Under the pieces are notes generated by a model that was given only the letters and a program-made list of their open reading frames with translations, had not been told where the DNA came from and did not search any database. Position numbers and translations under genes: made by a program. A stretch of DNA of 64,000 nt. It comes from Sternotherus odoratus (lineage: Eukaryota; Chordata; Testudines; Kinosternidae). The stretch lies in NCBI GenBank assembly GCA_032164245.1, contig JAVMKO010000003.1:69448390-69512389 (forward strand), read 5' to 3'. Each line of letters starts with the position of its first letter. Positions within the stretch are counted from its first letter, which is position 1. Below are positions 1-11,364 of this stretch, piece after piece.

Positions 1-1591
1 CTGCTGAGCACAGGTGTGTTCAAAGACCAGAACAGAGATTTGGTATACTGTAAACCTTTTCACCTGTCACCAGCAGGTCAGAGACGTGAGCCTACCTGGT
101 CTTTCACACATCATTCTTTTACCTACCTAACTGTCCAATTTTACGCCATAGATTCAAACAGCATGTTCACTGCTGTGCTGTGCAATTTGCTGGATGTAGG
201 ATTATACAACTTGGAATATCAAATGATGTATGAAATAAAATATCACAGCCCAGTGCACAGAGAATACAGAGTGCTATGCAATCACTGGTAGTGGCATTGA
301 CAGATTGAAGAATCCTGCTTACTTCAGCTTGTACTGAGCACTTCATTTTCCTATAAATAAATATGACAAACTTCCCAGGCTAGTTTCCTCTAACTGGTTG
401 TTCACGAACAAGGAGGCTGGCAATGGGCAATAAGTGTTTGTAAGGTTCCCCTCCAGTCACTTTACGAAGAGAGTTGAATGGCAAAGGCTCTTTTTAAAGC
501 CTAATTCTCACCTTGATTCTGTTTTTGAACAACATGTTCTGATTACATATTTCCCTCCGATAGTGAATCAGTACAACATCTTCCCACTTTCTGTGTTCTC
601 TCCCTTCTCTCTTAGTCCTCTGGAGTTTATGTCAGGGCAATGCCACTTGCTGCAGAAGAAACAAAAGTGATGGAAAATAAGAGAAAACATTCTAGTTAGA
701 GATGGGCCAGGGATGCTAGGTTTTAGTTCTGCAAAACTGAACCACAACAGAAGGTAAATTAGATGAAGGTTCCATTTAATCCAAACCCCCCAACACTAGA
801 GGCCAGGGAATGAAATCAAAAGTTTCCATTTAACAAGAACAAACTGGTTGGTTTTGTTTTTGCAAAAATCCATATCAGGGTTAGTTCAGATCCAGGTTTC
901 ATTTTACATCAACTACAAAAGCTCAAGAACTTAGGCCCAAGTCAGAACCTTTTATCTGAGTTTCTTTCACCTTTTTAATTATGATGTGATGCTGCCAAAC
1001 AATGCTACTTACTCACTTGGAATAGTGTATCCAGTTTTTGCCACTTCACCTACAGAAAAATATTGCTGAGAGATGAAAAAGTTTCAGACCAGAGCAATAA
1101 AGATGGTTAGAGGATTCACATAGGATAAGAAACTTCAAAATCTAAAATAGATTAGCCTAGAAAAAGTCAAGTGCAGATTTGATTGTCTTGTCAATGGTTT
1201 GATGGGATGCTATGCAAATATTTTGTCCATAGCTATTCATATAGAGATATCCTTCTTATTGAGTTCTTCCTCCCCAGTCACCATGATTTATAGATGTCTT
1301 TCAACAGATAAAAGATGATGATTTGAGCATGGTGGAAGTACTGCTCTCCGTGTAACTGATTGTGACATCCATTTTTTTAAAGGACATATGTTGTGGCTGT
1401 CAACTTGCCTCCACCACAGCATGTGCAAACTCACATAGTGGAACTCTTCTGGGTGGCAGGTAGCTTGATTTATCCAAGCTGTGTCACCTGGAAACATGGT
1501 CATGTGTTTCTTGCCGTGAGAAATATCCTGTTTGCTTTGAAGATAAACTCCCTTTGTTTCAGAGACAGTTTTGAATACAATGTCTTAAGAG
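1..1591. other. unclassified unique DNA
   Basis: No gene, RNA or recognisable young repeat is visible. Open frames here are under 95 codons, lack domain-like composition and look random. A short stretch near 800-910 resembles other weak GATCCAGGTTT-type stretches in the window (near 6700-6940 and 57840-57900), which may be remnants of an old repeat, but I cannot define ends. Confidence 0.5.
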
Positions 1592-1650
1592 AATAATAAT
1601 AATAACAATACTACTACTACTACTACTAATAATAATAATTAATTAATGAT
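1592..1650. repeat. AAT/ACT trinucleotide microsatellite
   Basis: A compound simple repeat: several AAT units, then six or so ACT units, then AAT again and AATT. It is imperfect, so probably only modestly polymorphic. Confidence 0.9.
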
Positions 1651-2100
1651 AGATCACAATAATACCTAAATCTTGCATATCACTTTTCACAGTGCAGTGT
1701 CTTCTCTGTTGAAATTTCAATGAATTTTTTAAAATGTTGAAGACACATTAGCCCTTTGTAGGTGTCAGAATGTCTGGAGCGGCTCATGAGCATGAGTGTC
1801 AACCTCAGGGCAGACTGTCAAGAAGCAGGACACAAACGCCAAACTGGGATTGAGTTTGATACTTAGATTTCAGCAAAAAAATATCAAATGTGAACTCCAC
1901 AAGTACTATAGCAGCCTAAACATGGAGTTACAGACATTCCCCTTGGGAACTCCAGTCTATCTTGCCATCTGCCTTTTGATAGATTGTCTCTTACACCAAA
2001 AATCACAACAATATTCAGGTTCCTCCCAGTGGCTATGGCCATATTTTCAATATGTTGATTTCTTTGAGTCTGGTCAATCTAGTGTTAGACTGGCTATGGC

Positions 2101-2462
2101 TCTGAAACTGCACTAGTAATATTGCTCTCCTGGCTATTAATAAGGACAGCTTATCCATTCTGATGTTGTTTGATCTGTCAGCTGTCTTTGATAGTGTTAA
2201 TCAGGGGGCAATGTTGACAAGGCTTGCAGTCCATATGGTTGGATGGAGCCACCTAGGTAGCTTGGTCTTTTTTGGTATAGAAAACCCAGAAAATAACTCT
2301 GGATAAGTGTTTCCACTTCTAGGGCACTCTTGTTCTAGACAGCACAGGGCTCTACTTTGTCCCTCTCTTGTGTCCCTGGGGCAGCTAGAAAGGTGAGGAA
2401 AGACATATGAATTACAGTTTATGCAGTATGTGGATGATAACACTTTTTTATATCTTCAAAAT
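2101..2462 (+). pseudogene. decayed non-LTR retrotransposon reverse transcriptase fragment
   Basis: On the + strand the translation shows LINE reverse-transcriptase landmarks in order but in shifting frames: a segment like FDLSAVFDSVN near 2165-2205 (the catalytic 'A' box with its first Asp), a degraded GSxLSPSL segment near 2350-2375, and QYVDDNTFLYL at about 2422-2453, which is the YxDD catalytic box. Stops and frameshifts separate them, so it is dead. The wording of the boxes fits the L2/CR1/Jockey group better than L1 or RTE. What is known: these boxes coordinate the metal ions for target-primed cDNA synthesis. The exact family is an inference. Confidence 0.65.
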
Positions 2463-2535
2463 ATCTCTATGACCAACAGAACTCAGTCTAATAAAAGATA
2501 TTACCTCACCCTCCTTGTATCTCTAAAATATCCAA
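2463..2535 (+). repeat. Penelope-like element 3' tail fragment
   Basis: The stretch ACCAACAGAACT ... AATAAAAGATATTACCTCACC followed by CTTGTATCTCT matches the tail seen in reverse at 61791-61860. That second copy is joined to a GIY-YIG-type Penelope reading frame, which is why this piece is assigned to the same family. It lies directly after the LINE YVDD segment, so either it was inserted there or the two remnants were joined by deletion. Confidence 0.6.
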
Positions 2536-2765
2536 TCCTGCTGGTGCAATGGAATGAATGTCCTAGTGCTCACTAGAGATTGGGACGTGGATGAGCAGTA
2601 GATGGTTGTGGCTCACTCCAGGAAAGACAACATTAGCCAGTTGATGGAAGGAACCAAAAGAATCGCATAGTGTCATATCAGAACCATGAATTGACACTAA
2701 AACCATGTGCCAATTATGCACTGTAGAATGTGAACCATGATTGATTTACTGGTTATCCCTGAATC

Positions 2766-2897
2766 CAGTGGCTTCTGACCTGTAGGCTGTGGACTCCTGG
2801 GGGTCTTCAGACTATGTCTAAGATTTTAAAAGAGGTCTGCACCTCCATTCAAAATTATTTAGGGGGCTCCAAATGAAAAAAAGGTTGAAAACCACTG
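2766..2897. mobile_element. hAT-type MITE, 132 bp
   Basis: Terminal inverted repeats are CAGTGGCTTCTGACCT on the left and the complement of AGGTTGAAAACCACTG on the right. The flanks CCTGAATC (2758-2765) and TCTTAATC (2898-2905) match at 6 of 8 positions, consistent with an old 8-bp target duplication of a hAT element. No coding capacity. Confidence 0.7.
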
Positions 2898-2905
2898 TCT
2901 TAATC

Positions 2906-4251
2906 ATTTCTTTGACTTTAGGCAAGGGGCAGGGTGGAGATAGAAAATCAAATCAAATCAAATAAATACTACCAGTTCTCAAAACCCTGTGGCCACTTCT
3001 CTCAGTGGGTTTTGGGGAGCTTCTTGGCAGTTCTTTACTCCTTCCACAGCTTGTCATTAGGCTTTGGGGAATTTCTTCAATGATCCTCCCCATCTTAGGA
3101 GTTATCAGTACCTTTCCTTTCAGGATGTTTTTGCCTCAGCATCCTGCCTATCAATGAGGTTTTGGTTTCTGTTCCCTTGAACACTAACATAGATAGCTGA
3201 AGAGTGGAGGCTAAAAATAATGAGGAGCAGACCCAAGAAGTAGAGCAGGTCTTGCCCTCTCATTTACACTGAATCACATCACGTTGCCTGCCACAGTGAG
3301 AAGGGACTGAGGGAGTTTAGCTATAAAGAGGGATGGAGTAAGTAGGAGAGGTGCTGTAATCAAAGACTGACTGTCATTGGTCAACCTGAAGGCAAGGGGG
3401 AACACTTTTCATGCCAACATATCCATTGGAGCTCTGGTATGGTTTGGGTCTCAGATATACTCCCAGAACACAGTCCAGTGAGCTCTATTACAAATCTTGC
3501 TATGAGTAGATTTATTTGCTGCTAACATCAGAAGGAATGTTGTTTTTTTCTGCTCACTGGTGTTAATAATGAAATATATCCACCAGCCATAATTTTTATT
3601 TCTTTCAACTATCCACCTAACCAAGATATTTTGAATATTACACAGGCCAAATTACCCAAATATCAATGGGTATTTTACTATTACCCATAGATACTTAGGT
3701 TGGACAAGTATTTTCAGTGACAGCACATCTCAAAGGACAAACAATCACACTAACTTGATACAATTCATTACTAGCGTTAGGTATTCATGTGGCTGGGGCT
3801 TAAATTAATTAATAAGAACTAACGATCTCTTAATAAGCCTCAGTTTCCTTCAGTAGTTTTTGAGAATGCATAGGGGTTTTAATCCACACCAATCCGAGCA
3901 AAACTACACATTTCTTTAATGAATTATTGCATGAGCTAACAAAGCAGAGTAATTTTTCAATCAGTCACAGAAACAAACTTTTCAAAGTCAGCAATAAACA
4001 CTTACCCATTTCTGAATAAATCTAACACAACCTAAATGCAGAGAAGTAATTGATTTATTACTGTAATCATAATTCACTTTAAAAGGGCTTTGGCAGAGCA
4101 ACTTACAACACATTGATTAGTTTACTCTACAGAAAGTAAATTTTTTCAACAAATTCAATGGGTATTCTGCTGTATTAAATATATTCTTATACCATGTACT
4201 GTCTTCTTAATACAGCCAGTTCTGTTCCCATTGTCACAATGAAATTCTGAA
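2906..4251. other. unclassified DNA
   Basis: A short AAATC tandem lies at about 2946-2967. The rest is AT-rich single-copy-looking sequence without a domain-bearing frame, RNA gene or repeat that I recognise. Confidence 0.45.
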
Positions 4252-4535
4252 CAGAATCATAGAAGATTAGGGTTGGAAGAGACCTCAGGAGGTCATCTAG
4301 TCCAACTCCCTGCCCAAAGCAGGACCAACTCCAGCTAAATCATGCAAGCCACAGCTTTGTCAAGCCAAGCCTTAAAAACATCTAAGGATGGAGATTCCAC
4401 CACCTCCCTAAGTAACCCATTCCAGTGCTTCTAGGAAAATACTTTTTTCTCATATCCAGTGTAGATCTCCTCTACTGCAACTTGAGACCATTGCTTCTCA
4501 TTCTGTTATCTGTTACCACTGAGAACGACCTAGCT
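4252..4535 (-). mobile_element. CR1 LINE, 3' end fragment
   Basis: Read on the - strand, the sequence ends in the CR1 3' untranslated region: GACTAGATGACCTCCTGAGG, then TCTTCCAACCC, and finally TTCTATGATTCTG. Upstream on the same strand lies the short conserved block that precedes the UTR (GGAGGTGGTGGAATCTCC). The copy is 5'-truncated, as is usual for CR1, and has no usable ORF. CR1 mobilises by target-primed reverse transcription and does not leave a poly(A) tail. Confidence 0.92.
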
Positions 4536-4803
4536 CCTGGCTCAAAGCAGTTGCCCCAGCTAAAAACCTTCCCTCCAATCAACCACTCAAAGCCCACCTG
4601 GAACAAGCATTCCCAATTCAGACTTTTCAAACAAACAACCACACAAACCGTTCCTGCAACTAGCTCCAGACAGACACTTGGATATTCACCCCACAACACA
4701 GCCCCCCCTAATGCAGCACTCCCTGTAGCACCTCTCGGACGGTTCCCAGGCAAACACCTTCTGTTCGCAGCTCACTCAGTTCACAACTGGCTGCTTTTTT
4801 GAA
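4536..4803. other. C-rich unidentified segment abutting CR1
   Basis: About 270 bp rich in C and A on the + strand, sharply different from the AT-rich DNA on its right. A reading frame runs through it, but it begins inside the CR1 remnant and has no recognisable domain, so I do not call it a gene. It may be part of another repeat that recombined with the CR1 copy. Confidence 0.35.
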
Positions 4804-5155
4804 TAGCCATGCTGTGCAGCACCATGACACTCCAGAAGTACCAAATATGCATCTGTTTGTGCATAATAGTGGCAATAAGTTCAAAAAAATGGATTAAAGG
4901 TGAAAAATAGATGAAAAGAATAAAAGCAACTGCTTATCACTGGCCCTATTGTAGTGCTTGAGTCAAGCTCTCCAGTTTATAAAGCTAGCTATGAAGCATG
5001 TTAAGGTTTGGCAAACTCCTTAATTTTGTGGAAATATTCTTCAGCATATGAGCTCTATTAGTACATTGAAAGAATTGCCTGTGATACATGCAATTAACAC
5101 ATGTCCTATTAGACTTCATAGATGGAAGCTTTGCCTTTCATGATGACACCTCATC

Positions 5156-5208
5156 ATACTGAAATTATTAATTATTAATTAGTAATTATTATTATTATTT
5201 AATAAATA
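5156..5208. repeat. ATT-rich simple repeat
   Basis: Runs of ATT and AATT units ending in AATAAATACC, directly upstream of a MIR-like SINE in reverse orientation. The position fits the A/T-rich 3' end of that SINE. Confidence 0.7.
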
Positions 5209-5440
5209 CCTTACTCTTATCTAGCACTTTTCATCAGTAGATCTCAACATTCTGTACAAACAGAGGGAAACACCATTACCCCATGTTTATTGATGGGGAA
5301 ACTGGGGCACGGAGGGGTGAAATGACTTGCCCAAGGTCACCCAGCAGGCCAGTGACTGAGCCAAGAATAGAACAGGTCTCCCAAGTCCCAGCCTGGTTTG
5401 CTATCAAATGAAGCTTGCTACCAGGACAGATTACCTTCTG
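5209..5440 (-). mobile_element. MIR/CORE-like SINE, reverse orientation
   Basis: On the + strand the order is GATGGGGAAACTGGGGCACG, then TGACTTGCCCAAGGTCACCC, then CAGTGACTGAGCCAAGAATAG. This is the reverse complement of the MIR-type body, where the promoter half comes first and the 'CTCAGTTTCC' block follows. Such elements are tRNA-derived and Pol III transcribed; this copy is old and diverged. Confidence 0.75.
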
Positions 5441-5689
5441 TCCGGTGTCTCTCTAGCCAAATGAAGTAATACAATTCTTTTTTTCTTTTATTAAAAAGCA
5501 AGCAACAAAATTACTTTGATGGACATTCCTGGGTAAAAACCACAATTTTAAAAATGAATTTGGTGAAAAAAAATGTGGCTTTTTGCCAGATTGAGAGTGG
5601 CTAGATTAACTAAAACAGTGGCTGCTTTTTTTTTTAATTAAAACTTTAAAAAATAAAAGAAAAATTATAAATATCTGGGCTAAAGTTAT

Positions 5690-5798
5690 CCTTCCTCTTT
5701 CTTCTCCATCTCTTTTTCATGTTCTTTTTTACTCTTCTTTTTTATGTTTCACTTTTTCTTTCTTTTATCTTCTTCCTTTTTTTTTTTTTCTTGGCTCC
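5690..5798. repeat. polypyrimidine tract
   Basis: About 110 bases that are almost all T and C (CTTCCTCTTTCTTCTCC, then TTTTT runs) on the + strand. Low complexity, no further structure seen. Confidence 0.85.
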
Positions 5799-7241
5799 TT
5801 ATTGTGACCAGTATTATGATTCTAGAAGACACATAAAGACATTAATTTATTGGGATTATACTTCTCAGGGTCAGTGATACTGCTGGAAATCCACTAAAGT
5901 TATTATAGTAACCTAAATCCCTTGAAACCAATGGCGTTACTGTGGTTTCATTCATGTGCTATGTAACTGAGATCAGAATTTGGTCCCCAAAGAGGTGCAT
6001 TCCTTGATAAATCATCTAGTGAATTTCACCTGGATACTAATGCAGCAAACATGTTTTTTCGTGGGAATAGGATATTACCAAAGTTGGAAAGTGGAAGTAT
6101 TTTACCCAATCCAGTTACTCATGCAGACTACTAAACCTCCCATTTCCATGCCATACACTTATGCTTAGAGAACATAGTGCAGCTGCATCTACAGATCCAT
6201 CATTTACAGGATAATTAAGAATGGCTCTAAGGCCAGGCAGTACAATCTTACAGTGAAAATACAGATATTTTCCCCTTCACCACCTACACAGTTGGAATGG
6301 AGATATAGGTTGTTTTCTCATTTCAGTCGTAGTCCAAAAAACTTAAAACACTTATTTCCACAATAGTATATGTAACTGGAGAAATTAATCTAAATCAGAG
6401 AGGTCTGCTATTGCCAAGGAGAATGGAAACTGTCAAGTTGAATGTAGTTAAGGAAACAAGATATTCCATAGTACTTAAATTCCGATGAAACTGGGGTCTT
6501 TAGCTCCATTGTTATCCCACACAATGCAATTATGTTCAATAATAGTATCACTTGTGATTATACCAGAAATGTGATAGCCTCTGGAAAGTCTGCTTGCTTT
6601 ATGATATTCAATCACACTACAATAAATACATTCATTCACGTTTATATAATGATTTCCAGAGAAAATGACTGAATGTTTTTCGAACATTTTCACCAGGAAT
6701 GAGCCCTTTCCAAAACCTGAATCCAAACACAAAATCCAAGGTTTGGATTCATGTCTACCAAGTTCAAGCCCAGCACGAATGGGTGGCTTGATTTTGAATA
6801 ATCCAAATATTGAGAAATTTGGACTTCAGATCCAGATTTTAAACTTTCAAACACAGGAAAGTTTTCATCTTGGGTTTTACTTCTGTCTATTTGAGAGATA
6901 TAAAGTTTATAAGCAGATCCAAAGCACAGGAGTTTGGTTCAGGAGGCTTTCATTATCTGTCATTTCTCTGTGATTTATAATATCAGCTATTGACATGAAA
7001 GTGTGGTGCACTTTGTCTACATATTTAACTGTCATAAGAGACTTCTATGACTATATAAATCTTTTGTCTCCCTCTTAAAGCCTTCATTAAAATACACAAC
7101 ATTTACATTTCTAGCTACTGATAGCTCTCTTAGAGGTGGCACAGTACAATATTTAGGTGCTGGTGGTTCTTTTATGGATGTTAATGGAAGATACCCTATT
7201 GTCTTCATCATTAATCAAACAAAAAAAATCTTATTTTTAGT
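5799..7241. other. unclassified DNA
   Basis: No gene or clear repeat. The stretch 6680-6940 contains GGTTTGGATTC and CAGATCCAGATTT blocks that resemble weak blocks elsewhere in the window, possibly an old dispersed repeat, but no termini are visible. Confidence 0.4.
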
Positions 7242-7249
7242 TTCCTGGG

Positions 7250-7373
7250 TAGGGTGACCAGATATCCTGATTTTATAGGGACAGTCCCAGTTTCTGAGTC
7301 TTTTTCTTATATAGGCTCCTACTACCCTCTAGCCCCTGTCCCGATTTTTCACACTTGCTGTCTGGTCATCCTA
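7250..7373. mobile_element. hAT MITE, 124 bp, exact 8-bp target duplication
   Basis: Inverted termini TAGGGTGACCAGA (left) and TCTGGTCATCCTA (right, whose complement differs by one base). The element is flanked by identical 8-bp copies TTCCTGGG at 7242-7249 and 7374-7381. An 8-bp duplication with TAGGG termini is the signature of the hAT superfamily. It carries no coding capacity and must have been moved by a transposase from elsewhere. Confidence 0.92.
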
Positions 7374-7381
7374 TTCCTGGG

Positions 7382-8744
7382 TTACTTGACAGACTTAACT
7401 AATAACAGCCTCTACCACCAAGAAAGGTTGGAGAACTAAACTAAATAGAACAGATTAAGCACATTCATATTTTATTGGTCCTCTGAGCAGCAACGACCCT
7501 TTGACCTATGTCCTAGTTCACAGATGAGAGTGCAGCATACAATCTAGTCCATTATTGTTCTGTAATTACTGGAATAAAAAACTACTGCAAAAGACTTGCA
7601 GAATTTGTTTCCCAGTCTTTACAGTACTTATGAATTTAAATTCCCATTGTCCAAACAGTGTCATTAATCATTTGAAATGGGAGTCTCCACTCCAGCTGTT
7701 GTAGTTAGAGATGGTATTATAATCAGCTGCAACAACACAAAACAAAATCTGCTAAAGACAAGGGCTGGATGATCCATATTTGCTGCACAAATACAAATCT
7801 GTTCACGAATCAAAATGTTTGTATGTTTAGCTCTGAACTCAAATAATGAGATTTTCTTCTAAAAGGTGAACCTTTTGTTTTCCAAGCATCAGATTCCACC
7901 TCCCTTTCTGATATTAATCAGAACCTTACTCCAAGAGCAGGTCTATTAAGTGGGGGAAAAGGTGGAGTAAAGCACCATTCATCTCATAAGTAAGAACTTG
8001 GATCCAGAATTGGTCTGGTAAATCCTCACCTCTACAGGCCTGATTGTGAATCTTTTCCTGCCACCAGTGGCCATGTAGCACTACTACTAGCTGAGTGCTA
8101 CCTTGTTCCCCTGTGATTAATTTTCACTAAAGGAATTACTATCTGGTCCCTGATGTTCAGGTGAGTTAGAATTTTCCATCATACTGTGTGTTCAAAATAA
8201 ATAAATAAACTGCTGTCTTTACATGCAACAGGCATTTGGCCTTAGAATTTTCCCACACGGTTTATATGTTTTCCCACAGGTCATTTTGAGAGGTTATAGT
8301 TTAGCAGAGTTTCTAAGAAATAAAATATAGAGAGAGTACACAGAGAGCCTAGCCATATACACCAGCTATTACTGTTGTCCAGTGCTTCCCAGTGAACAAC
8401 TCATTGGTCCTCAGGTTTAATGTCTTCTGGTGTGCTGCTATTAAATTCTGATTTTCCAAAGGGGCACCTTTCTTCAGCAATTCAGTTACTTTATATATCA
8501 TTTTCATCTAGCTGTTGTTGAAAAATACATCATAAACCAGTAAATACTTTCCAATGTACTGCCCACCACCAACGCTACCATTCTGGTTGCTTGCAGATTT
8601 TAAGGCTCACATTATTTTTTCACTGAAAATGCTTCCTAAGATTGTGGCCACATCATAATCAGACAGCATAATATGCAAGGTAAGGATATGAAACATTGTG
8701 TCACCAGCTCTCTCTCATGTTTTTATCATAACTTTTACAACATA
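7382..8744. other. unclassified DNA
   Basis: AT-rich DNA with no supported gene, RNA or element. Short AAAT units near 8197-8209. Confidence 0.4.
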
Positions 8745-8972
8745 TAGTGTTTTCTTAAAGACCTAGCTTCTAGAGTCCCATGATCATGTGAGAATCATGA
8801 GCTTTCATATCAAACAAAGGACGTTTCTAGCCCTCATATGAACCCTAAAGGCTGAGAAATCAAAAGGCAAGTGAAAATAACTAAAGATGTACTGTTTCTA
8901 TAAATCTAATGGCTTCTCAGCCAGTCTCATGATTTTTTGGAGCTTGACTCAGGATTTTTAAGCATTTGAGAC
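8745..8972 (+). mobile_element. 'TTGCCAAC' inverted-repeat DNA element, partial copy 1
   Basis: Shares blocks with three other copies in the window (9118-10887, 48971-49278, 60385-60676): GTGAGAATCATGAGCTTTCA, TTCTAGCCCTCAT, GAACCCTAAAGGCTGAGAAA and the final TCATGATTTTTTGGAGC/TTGACTCAGGATTTTT. The outer terminus with TTGCCAAC is missing on the left, so the copy is truncated. Confidence 0.7.
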
Positions 8973-9234
8973 TGTCCACGCTGAGTATACATGAAACCCC
9001 TATGTGTCACCAGCTGAAGAGGAACTAACTCTCCGCTAGCACAGATGTGCTAGCATGGGTCCTGAGACTCCAACTTCTCCTCACAAAGGACAATATTCTA
9101 ATCCAGCATGGCACTTCCAATGTTGCCAACTGCCAAAATTGCATCACGAGTCTGACAAAATAGGGATTTTTCCTTTAGGCTCCTGGTGTCCTGTGATTAT
9201 GTGAGAATATCAGCTTTCATATTTTAAACAGTAA

Positions 9235-10702
9235 GGGCTAGATTCACAATGGAATTTAGGCCTGATGACCCCTAACTTTATAGTACAGTGAAACCTCGAT
9301 TTAACGGACTAATTCGGGTGAGGGGGTGTCCGTTAAAGCCGAAAGTCCGTTATTTAACTGTCAGCCCGCCCGCCCGGCTCCCCGCTGCGGGGAGCCGGGC
9401 GGGAGCTGTCAACCCCGTGGCGGGAGCCGGCAGCCCCCGAATAACGGATTTCGGATGCATCGGAAATTTTGTCCGTTGCATCCAAAGTCCGTTAAATCGG
9501 GGTCCGTTAAATCGAGGGTTTACTGTACCTACAAAATCAATGGGATTCACAAAGCCTGTCTTAGGCACCCAGGCTTCCTATACAATGAATAGAGAGATAA
9601 GCACCTCAGAATGGGATATGCCTGGCAGTTCTTTGCCTAAGCTAGCCAATGGGAAGTGTCAAGGTGCTTATGGCATGGCCCTCTCAGGTGGTTTGGCACC
9701 TAAATCACATCTAGAAGGTGACACTTCTCTCTGTCTCAGGTTCTACACCTTGAAGCCTCTCTTGGCATTCGTCACCTGTGCCGGTTTTGCTAAAGGCCAA
9801 GGGAGGAGGTGTTCCCTCATAACTTTTAGGGACTTATCTGGGATATGGGATACCCATAATTCTAGTCCCCCTGCCCTTTGCCTCATAGAGAGAAGGAATC
9901 TGAATAGGGATCTGCCTTCTCTCGGATGAGTGTCCTTGCTGCTGGGCTAACAGATATTCTGATGGGAGATGGATGTAAGCCTCCCTCAAACTCTACTGTT
10001 GAAACTATTCCACTGTGGAAAAATAATTTGAAAAGCCATTGAAGCCGAAAGACTGGAGCCTTGGTCTCTCACCTGACTGTTCTAACCACCAAGCTACAGT
10101 AATTCTCAGGCTGGCTCTCTCTCTGGCCCATTGAGTCTTTCATTATTTGTTTGTAGTGGAACAGGAGAGATTGTCAGAGCCCCACATCAGAATATCCCAT
10201 CGCTCAGTGGCTAAGGCACTCAACGGAGGTGTGGCAGATCCCTGCTTAAATCCTTTATGCTCTTCCAGTGGAGAGAGGAATTGAATTGGGTGGCTCCCAC
10301 ATCCCGAGGTGAGTACCCTAACCACGGGGCCAACGTTAAGGGTTGTTTTTCCCCAGCCTTTGTGTGTAAGTTCAGATATGGGGGCCTGATCTAGCAGATG
10401 AACTCGGAACATGCTGACCAGATCCAGATCCTCAGTTGAGTTAGGCAGAGGAATGCCGGTCTTCCCCCAGCTTGTGCATCACACTGGAGTTGGTTGTCTA
10501 GGCACCTACTGTAGGCTGCAGTGCACATGCTCAAAGGCAGAAACACAGGCACCTAGGGAACTCTTATGGCAAGCAGTTTGGTGCCGAGTGGACTTAGACA
10601 CCCACAGGGTACAGTGGCAATGTGAATCCTTGTGGGTCCTGATTTTGGGATTTAGGCTCCTCAAGTGACAGATAGGCATCTGTCTTTTTGTGAATCTAGC
10701 TT
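9235..10702. mobile_element. inverted-repeat DNA element 'GGGCTAGATTCACAA', about 1.47 kb
   Basis: The left end is GGGCTAGATTCACAA and the right end TTGTGAATCTAGC, a near-perfect terminal inverted repeat; TTTAGG blocks follow inside both ends. It interrupts another element (see 9118-10887). The interior around 10190-10345 (AGTGGCTAAGGCACTCAAC ... GTACCCTAACCACGGGGCC) looks tRNA-like or SINE-like in both directions, as if SINE sequence was captured. A Tigger-like MITE sits inside at 9286-9525. The interior frames (up to 213 codons) only read through these repeats and encode nothing recognisable. Confidence 0.7.
9286..9525. mobile_element. Tigger/mariner-like MITE 1, 240 bp
   Basis: Inverted termini CAGTGAAACCTCGATTTAAC and GTTAAATCGAGGGTTTACTG, flanked by TA on both sides (9284-9285 and 9526-9527), the target duplication of Tc1/mariner elements. 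The termini resemble those of Tigger (pogo-like) transposons. The GC-rich centre contains a near-perfect hairpin (9369-9385 with 9387-9403, 17-nt arms and a single-base loop). Confidence 0.88.
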
Positions 10703-11364
10703 CAAATTTCTAGCCCTCAGTACTGGGAAGAAAAAACTTGAAAATGTGAACCTTAAAACACAAAACTAGAATGCAAATAAAGAGAATTCAAGAATTGTTA
10801 TTTTAAATCTCATGATTTTTAAGTCAATCTCATGATTTGGGGGGGATTGGCTCTTGATTTTTGAATGTTTGGGATTAGAAACATTACAATTCTGCACTGG
10901 TTTAGACACTAAGGACCCTCTACTTAAAGCTGCCTGTCAACAGTGTTGAGTTGCATAGAAGTCAGGTTTGACCCTGAGAAGCAGAGTCAGATCTGGCTCC
11001 CTGATGCTTTCCTTCCCAGCTCAGTCCAATCTAGCCCAGACAGCCTATAAGCCATGTGTAAAATTGCAAGTTTTCAGAACGGAAAAGTGATTCAGCAGTT
11101 AGCCTCGGTAGATGGGTTTGACCAACATAATAATCACTATGATCGTACATACAGATACAAAAAGTAATATAAGTGCAGCAAAAAGATTAACTAAGAGAAT
11201 GCTGAAGGTCTGACTGAAACTGGATAAAATCCAGGGTAAAATGTTATGTGGATCTTTGTTATTGACTTCAGTGGGGACAGGATTTCACCCTAAGAGTTCA
11301 TTCAAACTCTGTGTTTAGTGCACCCCATTCATTCCAGCAGAGCTGACTCATGCACATATGGGCC

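Larger units (their letters stand above)
9118..10887 (+). mobile_element. 'TTGCCAAC' DNA element copy 2, split by a 1.47-kb insertion
   Basis: The left half (9118-9234) starts with CAATGTTGCCAACTGCC and runs to the TTTAAACAGTAAG block; the right half resumes at 10703 with AATTTCTAGCCCTCAG and ends in the TCATGATTTGGGGG and TGAATGTTTGGG blocks. In the other copies these blocks are adjacent, so the material between them was inserted later. Non-coding; the end sequence CAGTGTTGCCAAC suggests a hAT-like or related cut-and-paste element, but no clean target duplication was found. Confidence 0.7.

Noticed and set aside
9288..9929. 213-codon + strand frame
   Set aside because: It passes through a MITE terminus, its hairpin core and the host element; no known protein pattern.
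10190..10345. Functional tRNA gene
   Set aside because: It has tRNA/SINE-like phrases but no complete cloverleaf or intact A and B boxes, and it is inside a DNA element.
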